This document shows, one piece after another, positions 43,473-54,300 of a stretch of DNA of 64,000 nt. Below the pieces are notes generated by a model. That model was not told the origin of the DNA, made no database searches, and saw only the letters and a list, made by a program, of their open reading frames with translations. Position numbers and translations under genes: made by a program. The stretch spans positions 246,049 through 310,048 of the forward strand of contig NW_008246110.1 of NCBI RefSeq assembly GCF_000281045.1, written 5' to 3'. How positions within the stretch are numbered: the first letter of the stretch is position 1; the number at the start of each line of letters is the position of its first letter. The stretch is from Saprolegnia diclina VS20 (Eukaryota; Oomycota; Saprolegniomycetes; Saprolegniales; Saprolegniaceae).

Positions 43473-44356
43473 GATGGCGACATCGAACAACGCCGATTTT
43501 GCAACATTTTCAAGACGCTGCTTGTATACTGATGGAGCTAGTTTGCACCTAAGAAGACTAATATACATCTATCTCATCCATCTTTTTGCATTTTCTCGAC
43601 TGGTATCACAAGAATCACTTCTGCCACGGGACAAAACGACCTGTCTGCCGAGAAACGAACAGTCTTTCGTACCTGCAATTTGGTTTATAAGTCTACCAAC
43701 CGTACCAATAACTGATTTATGATATGAAATGATATGGATTGAAATCTTTATACAGACTAAAGACTCCACGATTTATACTCGTGAGCCAACCAACCGTCCA
43801 GACTTCGGAACGCCAACGATGACGTGGCACCACGAGAGTGCGATCTGGACCTCTCGGATGCACAGAGTTGCGCAGGAAGCGAAGGAGCCGTGCTTGATAA
43901 CCGGCGGACGCACTGCCTCTTGAGAAGTAAATGTGTCGTCCAGCGCACTGTACTGTGTCGTAGTATTGCTCAAGGAATTGCATCGCGTTGTCAGTCCGAC
44001 TTTTGGTGGGCAAAATGAGTAATTGCTCGACAGACCACCTGCGTCACGGACGCGTGTAGGTGTCGACGGGCCAATCAGAATCTCAGTTATGTCCGCTGAG
44101 TGATCCTCTACCCTTCTCATTCCTACTTTGGTAGGGCTCACTAGTACGATGTCGCAATGACTACTCGTTGGGGGGCGTCGCGTTGCACTTGTCTCGTCGC
44201 CTTGGACTCGAATGCGCTGCTGCAAGGTGCAAGGCACTCAGAGGAGGAAGGAATGAAGTTCCGAGGTCGACACTGATTGGCTGTATCCACGTAACCTCAA
44301 TGTGATTGGTCGGATCGCGACGGTGGTCTATCCTGCTCATTTTAGATTTGCATCCG
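43473..44356. other. Intergenic, about 880 bases
   Basis: The first 250 bases are AT-rich, 3' flank of the repeat gene. Then follows a more GC-balanced stretch with a 154-codon minus-strand frame (43773-44237) lacking any recognisable domain or normal codon bias. I do not call a gene. Confidence 0.4.
44335..44350 (+). promoter_or_regulatory. Oomycete core promoter of the ABC transporter
   Basis: GCTCATTTTAGATTTG matches the Inr+FPR pattern and ends 6 bases before the ATG at 44357, implying a very short 5' UTR (about 18 bases). Confidence 0.7.
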
Positions 44357-47300
44357 ATGGCAACAACAACGCCGTACGTGAGCCTCGAGAAGACCCGGCA
44401 TCCCGTCGAGACAGCCGGCGCTGCGTCCATGGCCACCATGGCATGGCTCGACCCGCTCATCCGCCGCGGCGCGCGGACGCCGCTCAACGAGGCCGACGTC
44501 TGGCCGCTCTGCCAAGTGGACACGGCCGCCGCCGTCCACGATCGCTTCCAAGAGCAGTGGCAGCTCGAGCGCCAAGCGATTGCGCCTGCTTTGCACAAGG
44601 CCATTTGGCGCACGTTTCGACGCGAGATCCTATCGACGATTGGCTTGTACCTCGTCTCGGCGGGCCTCACGCTGCTCCAGCCCTGGGTCATCAAGTCGAT
44701 CCTCGAGTACCTCCAGGCGCCACCCGGGAACGTGGTCACAAGCTTGGGCATCTCGTCGGGCTACGGCCTTGCTGGTCTTCTCGCAGGTCTCTCGATCGTT
44801 TCGATCGCGTGCGCGGACTATGCGCAGTACATTGCGGCGCACATTGGCTGCAACGTCAAGACGATCTTTGTCGACAGCGTCTATCTCCACACGCTATCGC
44901 TCTCGAGCACCTCCAAGCAGCAGGTCTCGTCCGGCGACGTGGTCGCCATGGCCACGATCGACGCAGAGAAGATGCTCCAGGGATTCTGGCTCGGCTTTTG
45001 GTCGCTCGTCGCCCCGTTGATGCTGCTCGTCATCATGCTTCTTATCGGCGTCGAGCTTGGCGTCGCGACGGGCCTCATTGGGGGCGGGTTCATGCTGCTC
45101 TTCATGGTTGCCGGGTACCTCTCGGGCACGCGCGTCGGCGCTGTGAAGCGACGCCTTCTCAGCGTCCAGGCGGAGCGCGTCAAGCTCATGAACGAAGTGC
45201 TCCAAGGCATCCGCGTCGTCAAGCTCTACGCGTGGGAGAAGGACTTGGAAGCGCACATTTCCGCAGTCCGCGCCCGCGAGTTTGAGCTCATCAAGACCTT
45301 CCAAGCGCTCCGTGTGCTCAACACCGTGACGCTCTTTGCGGCGCCCTTGGTGACCATGGCGGTCGTCTGGGTCTCGTACATTGGGCTTGGCCACACCATG
45401 GACCCGACCAAAGCGTTTACTGTCATGGCGCTTCTCAACGCCGCGCTGCTGCCATGCACCATCTTCTCGAATGCCGTCATGTACGCCTCGGAAGCCTACG
45501 CGTCCTCGCAGCGCGTCAACAAGTTCTTGCTGCTCGATTCGATGCCGCCGGCGCAGCTAACTCCAGCGACGAGTGCCGCACACGTCTCGCTGCGTGACGC
45601 GGCCTTTGCGTGGGAAGACTCTTCGCCGGTGCTCCACGACCTGCAGCTCGAGCTGCATGGACCGTCTCTGACGGTGCTCGTCGGGCCTGTTGGCAGCGGC
45701 AAGTCGAGTCTCGTGCAGGCCATCTTGGGCGAGATGCACCAGCTCCACGGCACCCGTGACGTCGCCGGCAACGTGGCGTACGCGAGCCAAGAAGCGTGGA
45801 TCCAACATGACTCGCTGCGCAACAACATCCTCTTTGCAGACGTCTATGATGCAACCAAGTACAATGCAGTGCTCGACGCGTGCCAGCTCCGCGCCGACCT
45901 GGCCATGCTACCGGACGGCGACGCGACCGAGATTGGCGAGCGCGGTATCAACTTGAGTGGCGGCCAAAAGGCGCGCGTCGCATTGGCGCGCGCCTTGTAC
46001 AAAACGAACGCGGACCTCGTGCTGCTCGACGATCCGCTGAGCGCCCTCGACGTCCATGTCGCCAGCGCCGTCTTCACCGACGGACTCACGCGCCTCCTTG
46101 AACACAAGACGACGCTTCTCGTGCTCAACAGCCACTATCACCTTCTTGCCCACGCCGACCGCATCCTCGTGCTGGACCACGGACGCATCGTCGCCGACGG
46201 CTCGTACGCCGACGTCATGGCAACGTGTCCGCACTTGGTGACGAATGGTATGACAATGACGACGTCATCCCCCGAGACACCGGCCACCGCAGCGACTGTC
46301 GCACCGGACACCGTGGCAAAACCAACGACGTCTGGTGGTCTTGTGGCTCAAGAGGAGCGGGCGATCGGCGCCGTCTCGGTCGCTACGTACGTCAAGTACT
46401 TTGGCGCGAGCGGCTGGAACGGGCGGTACGTCGGGGCATCCGTGCTGCTGAGCTACCTCGTGTGCCAAGGCGTCGTCGTCAGTGGGGACTTGTACCTCTC
46501 GCACTGGTCCAACGCGCCCTTGCGGGCGTCGAGCGTCGCGTCGAGTTGGTCGTACGCAAGCATCATATTAGCAGCTGTTTTGCTCGTGTGGGGCCGCAGC
46601 ATGTACGCCCTCTTTGTGGCCCAGCGCTGCTCGCAGTCGTTGCACACGCGTCTCTTCCGCAAGGTCCTCTCGCTCTCAGTGCCAACGTTCTTTGACGTGA
46701 CGCCGATCGGTCGGATTCTGAACCGGTTCTCGACGGACCTCGACCTCCTCGACTCGCAAGTGCCCTTCTACGGCTTTATGCTGCTCCAGTTCGTCTTCCA
46801 GATCCTCGCCGTGTTGCTCGTGTGCGGCGCGACAACGCCCTACGTCATTATCTTGTACCCGGTCATGCTCGTTGCGTTCTACAAGGTGCTGCAGTACTTC
46901 AACCCGACGGCGAGTGCGCTCAAGCGACTCGAGAGCGTCACGCGGTCGCCGCTGGTCACGAGCATCTCGGAGACGCTGCACGGTCTCTCGACGATCCGCG
47001 CGTTCAACTTGGCGCCGACCTTCCTGACCACGCATCGACGCAAGCTGGACCACCACATGCAGTTCTTCTCGACCTTCTACATGGCCCGTGCGTGGTTTCA
47101 GATGCGCCTCGATTGGCTCTCGGCCGCCATCATCGTCGTTGTCGCCTTCCTCTGCATCGGTCTCCAGACGTCGCTGGGCGTCGTCTCGGCCGGCCTCTCG
47201 CTCACGTACGCTGCGCAGCTCTCGGCGTTCCTCTCGAAATGCGCCATGTTCTACAACAACGTCGATACGATGATGACGTCGGTCGAGCGGCTCGCGTTCT

Positions 47301-48094
47301 ACGACGGCCTCGAGAGCGAAGACGACGCGGCGACGACGGTGCCAGCCCCGGATATGTGGCCAACCCACCCGACGATCGCCTTTGAGAACGTTGGGATGCG
47401 GTACCGGGCGCACCTTCCGCGGGTGCTGACCGATGTGCATGTCACGGTCGCTGCCAAGGACAAGATTGGCATTTGCGGCCGGACCGGGTCGGGTAAGAGT
47501 TCGCTCATTAGCGCGCTCTTCCGCCTCGTACCGACTGACGCGGGCGTGATCCGCATCGACGGCGTCAACATTGCCCAACTGCCCGTCCAGCAGCTGCGGT
47601 CCAAGCTCACCATCATCCCGCAAGACCCGGTGCTCTTCTCGGGGTCGCTGCGCTTCAACTTGGACCCGTCGGGGACGGCGTCCGATGCGGAGCTCTACAG
47701 CGCGCTCAAGCGCGTGCAGTTGGCCTCGTACGTGGCGACGCGGGGCGGGCTGGAGATGACAGTGACCGAGAAAGGCGGCAACCTCTCGGTGGGCCAGCGA
47801 CAGCTGCTCTGCATCGCGCGCGCGCTGCTGCGCGACACCAAGATCGTCGTGCTGGACGAAGCGACGGCCAACGTCGACATCGAGTCGGACAAGCTCATTC
47901 AAGACGCGGTGCGGACGTGCTTTGCAGAGATGACGCTGCTCGTAATCGCGCATCGCCTCGAGACCATCCTGCACTGCGACAAGATCCTGCTGCTTGACCA
48001 AGGCCGCGTGCTCGAGTACGACACACCGACGAACCTTCTCGCGATTGACGGCGGCGCGTTCCAAGGCCTCATGCAGCAAGCTGGCCTCGCATAG
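44357..48094 (+). CDS. ABC transporter, ABCC (MRP) subfamily, full-length
   Basis: 1,245 aa, intronless, arranged TMD1-NBD1-TMD2-NBD2 without the extra N-terminal TMD0, like short MRPs (MRP4/5 type). Start MATTTPYVSLEKTRHP at 44357 just after the core promoter. NBD1 has Walker A VGPVGSGKSSLVQAIL, ABC signature LSGGQKARVALARALY and Walker B LVLLDDPLSALD. NBD2 has GRTGSGKSSLISALF, LSVGQRQLLCIARALL and KIVVLDEATANVD. In both, the residue after Walker B is as in ABCC: Asp in NBD1 (degenerate site) and Glu in NBD2 (catalytic). Expected to export organic anions or glutathione conjugates at the plasma membrane or vacuole; the exact substrate is unknown. The second membrane domain carries FFDVTPIGRILNRFSTDLD, a strong ABCC hallmark. 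Confidence 0.96.
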   Translation: MATTTPYVSLEKTRHPVETAGAASMATMAWLDPLIRRGARTPLNEADVWPLCQVDTAAAVHDRFQEQWQLERQAIAPALHKAIWRTFRREILSTIGLYLVSAGLTLLQPWVIKSILEYLQAPPGNVVTSLGISSGYGLAGLLAGLSIVSIACADYAQYIAAHIGCNVKTIFVDSVYLHTLSLSSTSKQQVSSGDVVAMATIDAEKMLQGFWLGFWSLVAPLMLLVIMLLIGVELGVATGLIGGGFMLLFMVAGYLSGTRVGAVKRRLLSVQAERVKLMNEVLQGIRVVKLYAWEKDLEAHISAVRAREFELIKTFQALRVLNTVTLFAAPLVTMAVVWVSYIGLGHTMDPTKAFTVMALLNAALLPCTIFSNAVMYASEAYASSQRVNKFLLLDSMPPAQLTPATSAAHVSLRDAAFAWEDSSPVLHDLQLELHGPSLTVLVGPVGSGKSSLVQAILGEMHQLHGTRDVAGNVAYASQEAWIQHDSLRNNILFADVYDATKYNAVLDACQLRADLAMLPDGDATEIGERGINLSGGQKARVALARALYKTNADLVLLDDPLSALDVHVASAVFTDGLTRLLEHKTTLLVLNSHYHLLAHADRILVLDHGRIVADGSYADVMATCPHLVTNGMTMTTSSPETPATAATVAPDTVAKPTTSGGLVAQEERAIGAVSVATYVKYFGASGWNGRYVGASVLLSYLVCQGVVVSGDLYLSHWSNAPLRASSVASSWSYASIILAAVLLVWGRSMYALFVAQRCSQSLHTRLFRKVLSLSVPTFFDVTPIGRILNRFSTDLDLLDSQVPFYGFMLLQFVFQILAVLLVCGATTPYVIILYPVMLVAFYKVLQYFNPTASALKRLESVTRSPLVTSISETLHGLSTIRAFNLAPTFLTTHRRKLDHHMQFFSTFYMARAWFQMRLDWLSAAIIVVVAFLCIGLQTSLGVVSAGLSLTYAAQLSAFLSKCAMFYNNVDTMMTSVERLAFYDGLESEDDAATTVPAPDMWPTHPTIAFENVGMRYRAHLPRVLTDVHVTVAAKDKIGICGRTGSGKSSLISALFRLVPTDAGVIRIDGVNIAQLPVQQLRSKLTIIPQDPVLFSGSLRFNLDPSGTASDAELYSALKRVQLASYVATRGGLEMTVTEKGGNLSVGQRQLLCIARALLRDTKIVVLDEATANVDIESDKLIQDAVRTCFAEMTLLVIAHRLETILHCDKILLLDQGRVLEYDTPTNLLAIDGGAFQGLMQQAGLA

Positions 48095-48496
48095 TCCATA
48101 CCTAGTGTCTCTTGCTGGTCAATACTAGTCCCTTCGCTTGTGATTTGAGCTTGACGCAAGTCGCCAAACATCGGCGCACGCAGCACGACGTCACTGGCTG
48201 GCCGAACGCGACGATGGAGGTAATGCTAGCTTTGGTCTGGCCTTCTACTGCCTCCACGCGTGTGTCGCTATCAAGTGGGGAAGGCGCTAGGGCCTTTGGG
48301 TAGGGCGTGAGCTGGGTAAGACGGAAGCTGGGCGGGCTGCTGGGCCGCACGACGGAGGCAATGCTGTTGGCCTTTCTTGCGATCTCAACGCGGTATCTTT
48401 TTCAGTTGACTTTTGATCAAATAACTTGCGTTTTGTATGCCTCGCGTTCAACACATGGCTTGAAACTCCAAAATCGAACGTTCGCTGCGGACGTCG
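48095..48496. other. Intergenic spacer upstream of kinesin
   Basis: 400 bases, no gene recognised. A T-rich patch at 48390-48430 probably belongs to the kinesin promoter. Confidence 0.4.
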
Positions 48497-50983
48497 ATGG
48501 CCGAGCACCCGCGGGCCCTCTCGCTGGCGCTCATGGCAGACCGCAAGGCGCCGACGATGCGTCTGCAGAGAGAGCTGCGGCGGCCCGCGATGCGCCTGCC
48601 CTTCGACGACGAGCTTCTCGAGACGCGCCAAGCAGCCAAGTCGCCGGCGTCGCCGACCGAGATTGTTCGACCCAAGTCGCGACTGCGCGTGCCCACAAAG
48701 TACCGCGGCCGAGCACTGGAGCCGACGACGACGCGCAAGCAGTTGCGACCAGCTGCTTCGCCCCGGGGTCTGTCCGAGGACGACGACGAGCCATCCATCT
48801 TTGGCTCGTACCGCAGCACGCAGACAAGCCCCACGTGGACCAAGACGCGCGCTTCATCGGCGACAGCGTCGCCGTTGACGTCGACCGACCTCTCAGACGA
48901 CGGCGACTTGCTTTCGCCAAGTCTTCGATCGTTCTCGTCGTTGTCGCGGGCCGCATCGGACGACCGGTTCGAGTTGGCGCGCCGCCACAAGAGCAACAAC
49001 GACGATGACACCACCGAGAAGCGTTCCGTGTCCCGTTTGCAGCAGCCAATGTTGCTCACGCCGCCACGGTCCATGGGGCGTATGACGCCTGCGACACTCT
49101 CTCCGGCGAGCTCGCCAGAGCCGCCACAGCGCACCTCGGTGTTTCGGCGTCCGCTCGCGCCGCCGTCGCCAATCTCACGGTCGACGGAGACGCTGCTGCT
49201 GACGCGCGTGCATTATTTAACAGAGGCGCTTGTGAGTGCCAACCAGTACCACAAGAAGACGCAAGAGCACTTGGCGTGGGCGCTGCAGTCGATGGCGCCG
49301 TCGGACCCGTCGACGCATCGTCGTCCGGCACCACAGCGCGATGACGGCCGACTCTCGGCGCTCTCCGACTGCGTCTCGGCGCTGCAACTCGACCAGCGCG
49401 CGCTCAAGCAAACCTTTCACGCGCACGTCACCGCGTTCACACACGATTTCGACCAGCTGCGCCGCATGGTCACGCAGCAGCAAGACAAGGCCGTGCACCA
49501 GAGCTCGCACGTGCGCGCGCTGCAGTCGCAGTACGCAGCCTTGCTCGACGAGCGCAAGAAGCTGCACAATACCATCCAAGAGCTCCGCGGTACGCCTATC
49601 GCATCGACGCTCGTCTCATCCAAAATCCAGGCAACATTCGTGTGTACTGCCGCATCCGCCCCATCGTCGGGCGGCTTGGTGTGCGTGTTGACTCGCATGA
49701 AGCGCTCACGGTCAAGACCGACGACGCGTCCGAGACCTCGTTTGTCGTCGACAAGGTGTTTGACGAGCGCACGTCCCAGCGTCGGTGCCCAGGATGTCGC
49801 TGCCGTAGCTCACGCGCCTCGTCGATTAGGAGACGTCTACTACGAGATCGCACCGCTCGTCACATCCGCGCTCGATGGCTACAACGTGTGCATCCTTGCC
49901 TATGGCCAAGTCCGCAAATGTGTCCGTAGAAGCTGTCCAACTGACGTGCTCGTCATGTAGACGGGGTCGGGCAAGACGCATACGATGCTTGGTGACGTCC
50001 GCAGCGTCGAGACGAGGTTGTGTTTGTCTGCTTGATGCTGGCTCACAAATTGATGTGCTAGCGGTATCTCAATCCGCGTGTTTGAGCAGCTTTTTGAGCA
50101 AAATCGCACTGGCGAGTACGCTTGTCCGAGGCTACGACGGCGCGTCATGTTCCCATGGTGTAGCACCCACGTGGAGCTTTCGGTCGTGGAGATTTATAAC
50201 GAAAAACTCGTCGACCTCCTCGGCTCCGGACAGCCCAAGCTCGAGATTCACTTGGACAAGAAGGCTGGCGTCTCGGTGCCCAACCGCCGCTGGGTACGAG
50301 AGAAGCATATATCTCGGACCAAGGAGCTCAGTCGCGCGCGTAGATCGCCATGACGTCGGTGCGTCAGTGCGTGCAGACCATGGACCGAGCGCTGCGACAC
50401 CGCGCTGTGGGCGCCAACGACCTCAACGACGCCAGCAGCCGATCGCACTGGTACTCGCCCATCATCGTCGCAGCCTTTTCAACGCGTGTGTAGCATCACG
50501 TCGGTGCGGATACGACGGCACCACGCGTCGTTGCCGCAGACGACCGAGTCCAAAGTGCACCTCGTCGACCTTGCAGGCTCGGAGCGTCTCGGGACGTCCA
50601 ACTCGGTACCGCTAGTGTTTCGTGCTGGCTGCAAATATCTCGTGTAGCATGGCGATCGGCGCACGGAGGCGCAGCACATCAACAAGTCGCTCAGTGCGCT
50701 TCGCCATGTGCTCTTGCAGCTTAAGAACAAGGACGCGTACGTCTCGTACCGCAACAGCAAGCTCACGATGCTGCTGCAAGACGCAATTGGTACACTTCCA
50801 CGTACAAGAGACGGTGGAGATATAGTCCTCGTAGGGGGGCACGCCAAGACGCTGCTGCTTCTCTGCGTCAACCCGCTCGCGACCAACGCGCTCGAAACGA
50901 AATGCTCGCTTGTCTTTGGCGAGCGTGCGAACGCCGTCGAGCTTGGCAAGGCCAAGCAGCACGTGATGCGTTCGCCAACGTAA
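48497..50983 (+). CDS. Kinesin-14 family (C-terminal motor) protein, 10 exons
   Basis: Microtubule motor. The N-terminal 270 or so residues are basic, Ser/Pro-rich and disordered (probable microtubule-binding tail). A coiled coil of about 90 residues follows, ending in the neck KLHNTIQELRG, which joins across a 41-nt intron (49590-49630) to NIRVYCRIRPIVGRLG. Neck-before-motor with ELRGNIRV is diagnostic of minus-end-directed kinesin-14. Motor motifs rebuilt across introns: CILAYGQTGSGKTHTM (P-loop), VEIYNEKLVDLL, NDASSRSHC (switch I), HLVDLAGSERLG (switch II), HINKSLSALRHVL, YRNSKLTMLLQDAIGG. Nine small GT-AG introns, all phase-consistent, with donors mostly GTACxx. The protein ends soon after the motor (HVMRSPT), as usual. 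Likely role in spindle organisation. The start ATG at 48497 is the first in frame. Confidence 0.9.
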
Positions 50984-51367
50984 CACAGGCTGTCTTGGCT
51001 TCATATCTCGCCGAAGGGATGGTTCCGGATCTGGGCACAGTCGACTAGGGTTAGGGCACTCAGCTATGGTTAGGGTCGTTCGCGACACCTCGCAGGATCA
51101 ATCGCTACTGGTTGAGAGGAACCGTTCGTGGGGCACAAGGAAGACGACCTAGTGCCGCCATGATCCTGCGCCTGCACGAGATAGAGCGAACCCTCCATAG
51201 TGTGGTGACGCGCTGGTTCTTCTTCGTCGGACATGCTGCTGCGATGTCACTGGAGATTTGCCAGACGACCAGGCTCCCTCCTCGATAAAGTCTCGAAGTA
51301 GCGACCCTGATCGTCGAAAGCCGCGTGGGTGGTGGAGGTGGAAAGAAGTTTTCACTGCCAGAACACT
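50984..51367. other. Intergenic between convergent kinesin and LRR/IQ genes
   Basis: 384 bases between two 3' ends. No gene. It contains three telomere-like TTAGGG/TAGGG words within 51045-51080 (separate entry). Confidence 0.45.
51045..51078. other. Short interstitial telomere-like motif cluster
   Basis: The stretch reads CTAGGGTTAGGGC, then after 12 bases ATGGTTAGGGTC. Two TTAGGG words plus a TAGGG occur within 34 bases. Too few units to be a functional telomere tract; it may be a healed-break scar or a telo-box-like chance match. Confidence 0.4.
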
Positions 51368-54300
51368 TTATAGTCTCTGCGTTGGCGAGTCAGCGGCGTC
51401 TTCTAGATGGATCGTCTGTGTGTTGGGCGACGCATCGCGCTCGAGCTGCTTCATGACAGTGGAGTAGACGACAGTCGAGTTGGGCTGCCACTGCGGCTCC
51501 AAGGCCGCCAACATGTGATCAATGTCGAGCTCGTACAAGAGCGGGTCGTACTCGAGTCGGTTCGTCGCCGTCGTTTCAAAGGTCGATCGGAGTTTGTTCA
51601 AACGAATCACTTCGTGCTGGAGGCGCTGGTTCTCGCCCGCGAGCCGCGCCGCCTCGAGGATGAGCTGCCGTCCTTGGGTCGCAAACGGTACTTGGGCTTC
51701 CAGCAAGGCTTGCGTTTCGATGCGGAAGCGAGAGTTGAGAGCTTTCACGTCCATGAAGTAGCGCATGTGCGCTTGGATCTCGAGCTCTTCGGCCGCGAGG
51801 AGCTCGTACGTCGAGAACTCGCGGTAGCAGTCTTCCGTGAGGGTTGCCAGTGTCTCACGCAGGAGATCGCACTGCTCTTCCAAGTCCAACTGGATCATCG
51901 CGTCCGTGCGGGCAATGACGGACGCGTAGTCTTCGCCGTCTTCGTTGAGCTCGAGCGCGGGCTCGACAAACTTGGGGTCGCGTTTCTTGGCCGCGAGCCA
52001 AACGTCAGCTTGGAACTCGACGGCCGCCATTTGCTTGGCCAAGCTCGCTTCAATCTTGGCGGCGGCCTGCGCGCGCCACACGTGCACGCGAGCGTCCATG
52101 CGCTTCTTGTAAAAGGCGCGCTGCCGCAAGGTGCGGTACGTGCGCTGCAGCACGATCGCAGCTTTCGAATCGCGGTCGATCGTCTCGGCCGTAAACTGGT
52201 TGGTGCGCGCTCTCGCGATACCGGCCGCGCGGTCTTCTTCGTCTCGCTTGCGCTTCCGGTCCCGCGACGCTTCGGTGATTGCTCGCCAGCGCATAAAGTG
52301 CTGCTTGCGCCGCCATGCGCGCTGGAGCGTCTTGGTGGCAGCGAGCACCGACGCGGCGTAGAGGCGGACGCGGGCTCGTGTGAGGTATCCTCGCACCACA
52401 GCTTGGATGTGGGAGGCCTTCTGGTACCGGTGTATAAGGACGGAGGGGGCGAGCCACCCGCGCGCCAGCAGAGACGACCGGTAAAAGCGCACAAGCGTCG
52501 CGACAGCGCCGCGCTGGACGAGCACAAAGCGACTCCACGCATTGGCGTGTACGTCGGTGGCAATGAGGCCCTCCCAGTACAGCGCCCGGGTCGCGTCGTG
52601 CTTGCGCCGGCGAGCGCGGCCGAGGAAGTAGGTCAAGAAGCGCAGCTTGCCCTTCCACATACGCCACGTGGCTTGGATCTTGAGGGCACACGCACCGCGA
52701 TGCGCAATCATGGCGCGCACACGGGCTTGCTGATTCCGCCGCCTACACCATGTACATAGTGTCATGTCGTCTGTAGACCGGAAATCGAAGCCACTGTACA
52801 CAATGTGGTGAAAGAACCGTTGGAGGCACCGGGCCGCCACGTCGTCGCGGTACGCTCGCTCGAGGAAGAGGCTCCACTCTTGGTGCGCGCGGAGGCGACC
52901 GTGCCACCCCCGCATTAGTTTTTGCAGCGCCAATGCGACGCTCAGCGCCGCCATGCGTTTTCGCTGCCAGCGCTCGGCGAGCGCGTGCTGATACACGCTG
53001 TTGGGCGTGAGGAGGCAGAGCACCACCGGCCGGTCGTAGGCAGTTTGGAGAATGCACCGCATTGCGCGTTGCCGCCCAAGGACGCCGCGCCAGTGGCGCT
53101 GGATCGTCGTCGTGCTGCCGTTCAGCGTGCGCGCAAACGCGATCCCTGCAAAGTGGGCTCGAAAAGCCTTTTGAATCGTGGAGGCAGCGGTGAGCCGCCG
53201 GGCCGCGACCTCGGCGACATGCACGCGCCAGCGCGTCGCCCACCGGCGCCCGAGAAAACCGCGAACTACGCGCGTCATGTGGAGGGACGCGAGTAGGTGA
53301 CGGTCCATCGTCAGCATGTACGTCGCCATGGCCTCGATCGTGGTCGCGCGCAGCTGCGACGCGGCGGTTCGGCCACAGGCGCCGCGCCACACGCGCTGAA
53401 AGAGGCGCGCGCCCACATCTTGTCGCCGCGCTCGCTCAGCATTGGCAGCACGATGTCGCGTCGCTGCGAGACGCCCGAGATGCCCGCGGTACACACGCTG
53501 CAGTAGCTGCACCGCATGCTGCTCCTTGGCCACTTGGGCAACGTACCGAGCGTACGCTGCCGCTTCGCGGCGCAGTCGAACGTGACGGCGGATCGCGCAC
53601 CAGAACACAAAGTACCGCAGGGCGCGCTGCAGGAGGCGCGCCGAGCCGTCGATTTTCGCGGCGAGTGCTTCGGCGTCGGCCACACGTTGTTTGGCGTCGG
53701 CGAGGCGCGCTTGCTGCGCTCGAAATCCCCGCTGGATACGCCCCGCCATGCGACTCCGGTAGCGCAAGCGAGCACTCGCCAAGCGGCGGCGCAAGAGGCG
53801 CTGCCGTGTGCGCACGAGACACGTCCGCGTCCAGTGCACGATGGCGACGGCGGCTTGCTGCACGAGGCGGGCCCGTGCGAGGTACGCGCCGGTCTCGAAC
53901 GGCCGAGGAATCAACGCCAGGTGGTGCGGATCCAAGCGCGTACGCGGGTGCGTCATTTCCACCGCTTGGAGCGCTGCGAGGTGCACGTTGCAGCCGTGCA
54001 CGTTCAAGCTCGTAAGGAGGCGGGCGGCGTCGTCGGGCTCGAACAGCATGACACCTGCGTCGGTCACATACGGGTTGCCGGCCACGTTGAGGACCGCGAG
54101 TTCTGCGCACGCCTCGAGAAGCACGCCAAAGATGTGGTTGCCAACATGGTTGCAGTGCTGGGCGTCCAAAACGCGGAGGCGCGGCGTCGCCATGAGCAGT
54201 GCGCAGAGCGCGTCGGACGAGAGGTGCCGGCTGCGCGAGACGTTGAGGTGCGTGAGCAGCGACGCGTTTTTCAACAGACTTGCGCACACGTCGTCCGTGA

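Noticed and set aside
43773-44237. 154-codon minus-strand frame
   Set aside because: Codon use is unlike the neighbouring genes and there is no domain; it also abuts the ABC transporter promoter.
46676-48079. 467-codon minus-strand frame antisense to the ABC transporter
   Set aside because: A shadow of the ABCC gene, whose Walker and signature motifs lie on the plus strand.
51407-52759. 450-codon plus-strand frame antisense to the LRR/IQ gene
   Set aside because: Compositional shadow; no recognisable domain and opposite to a well-supported gene.
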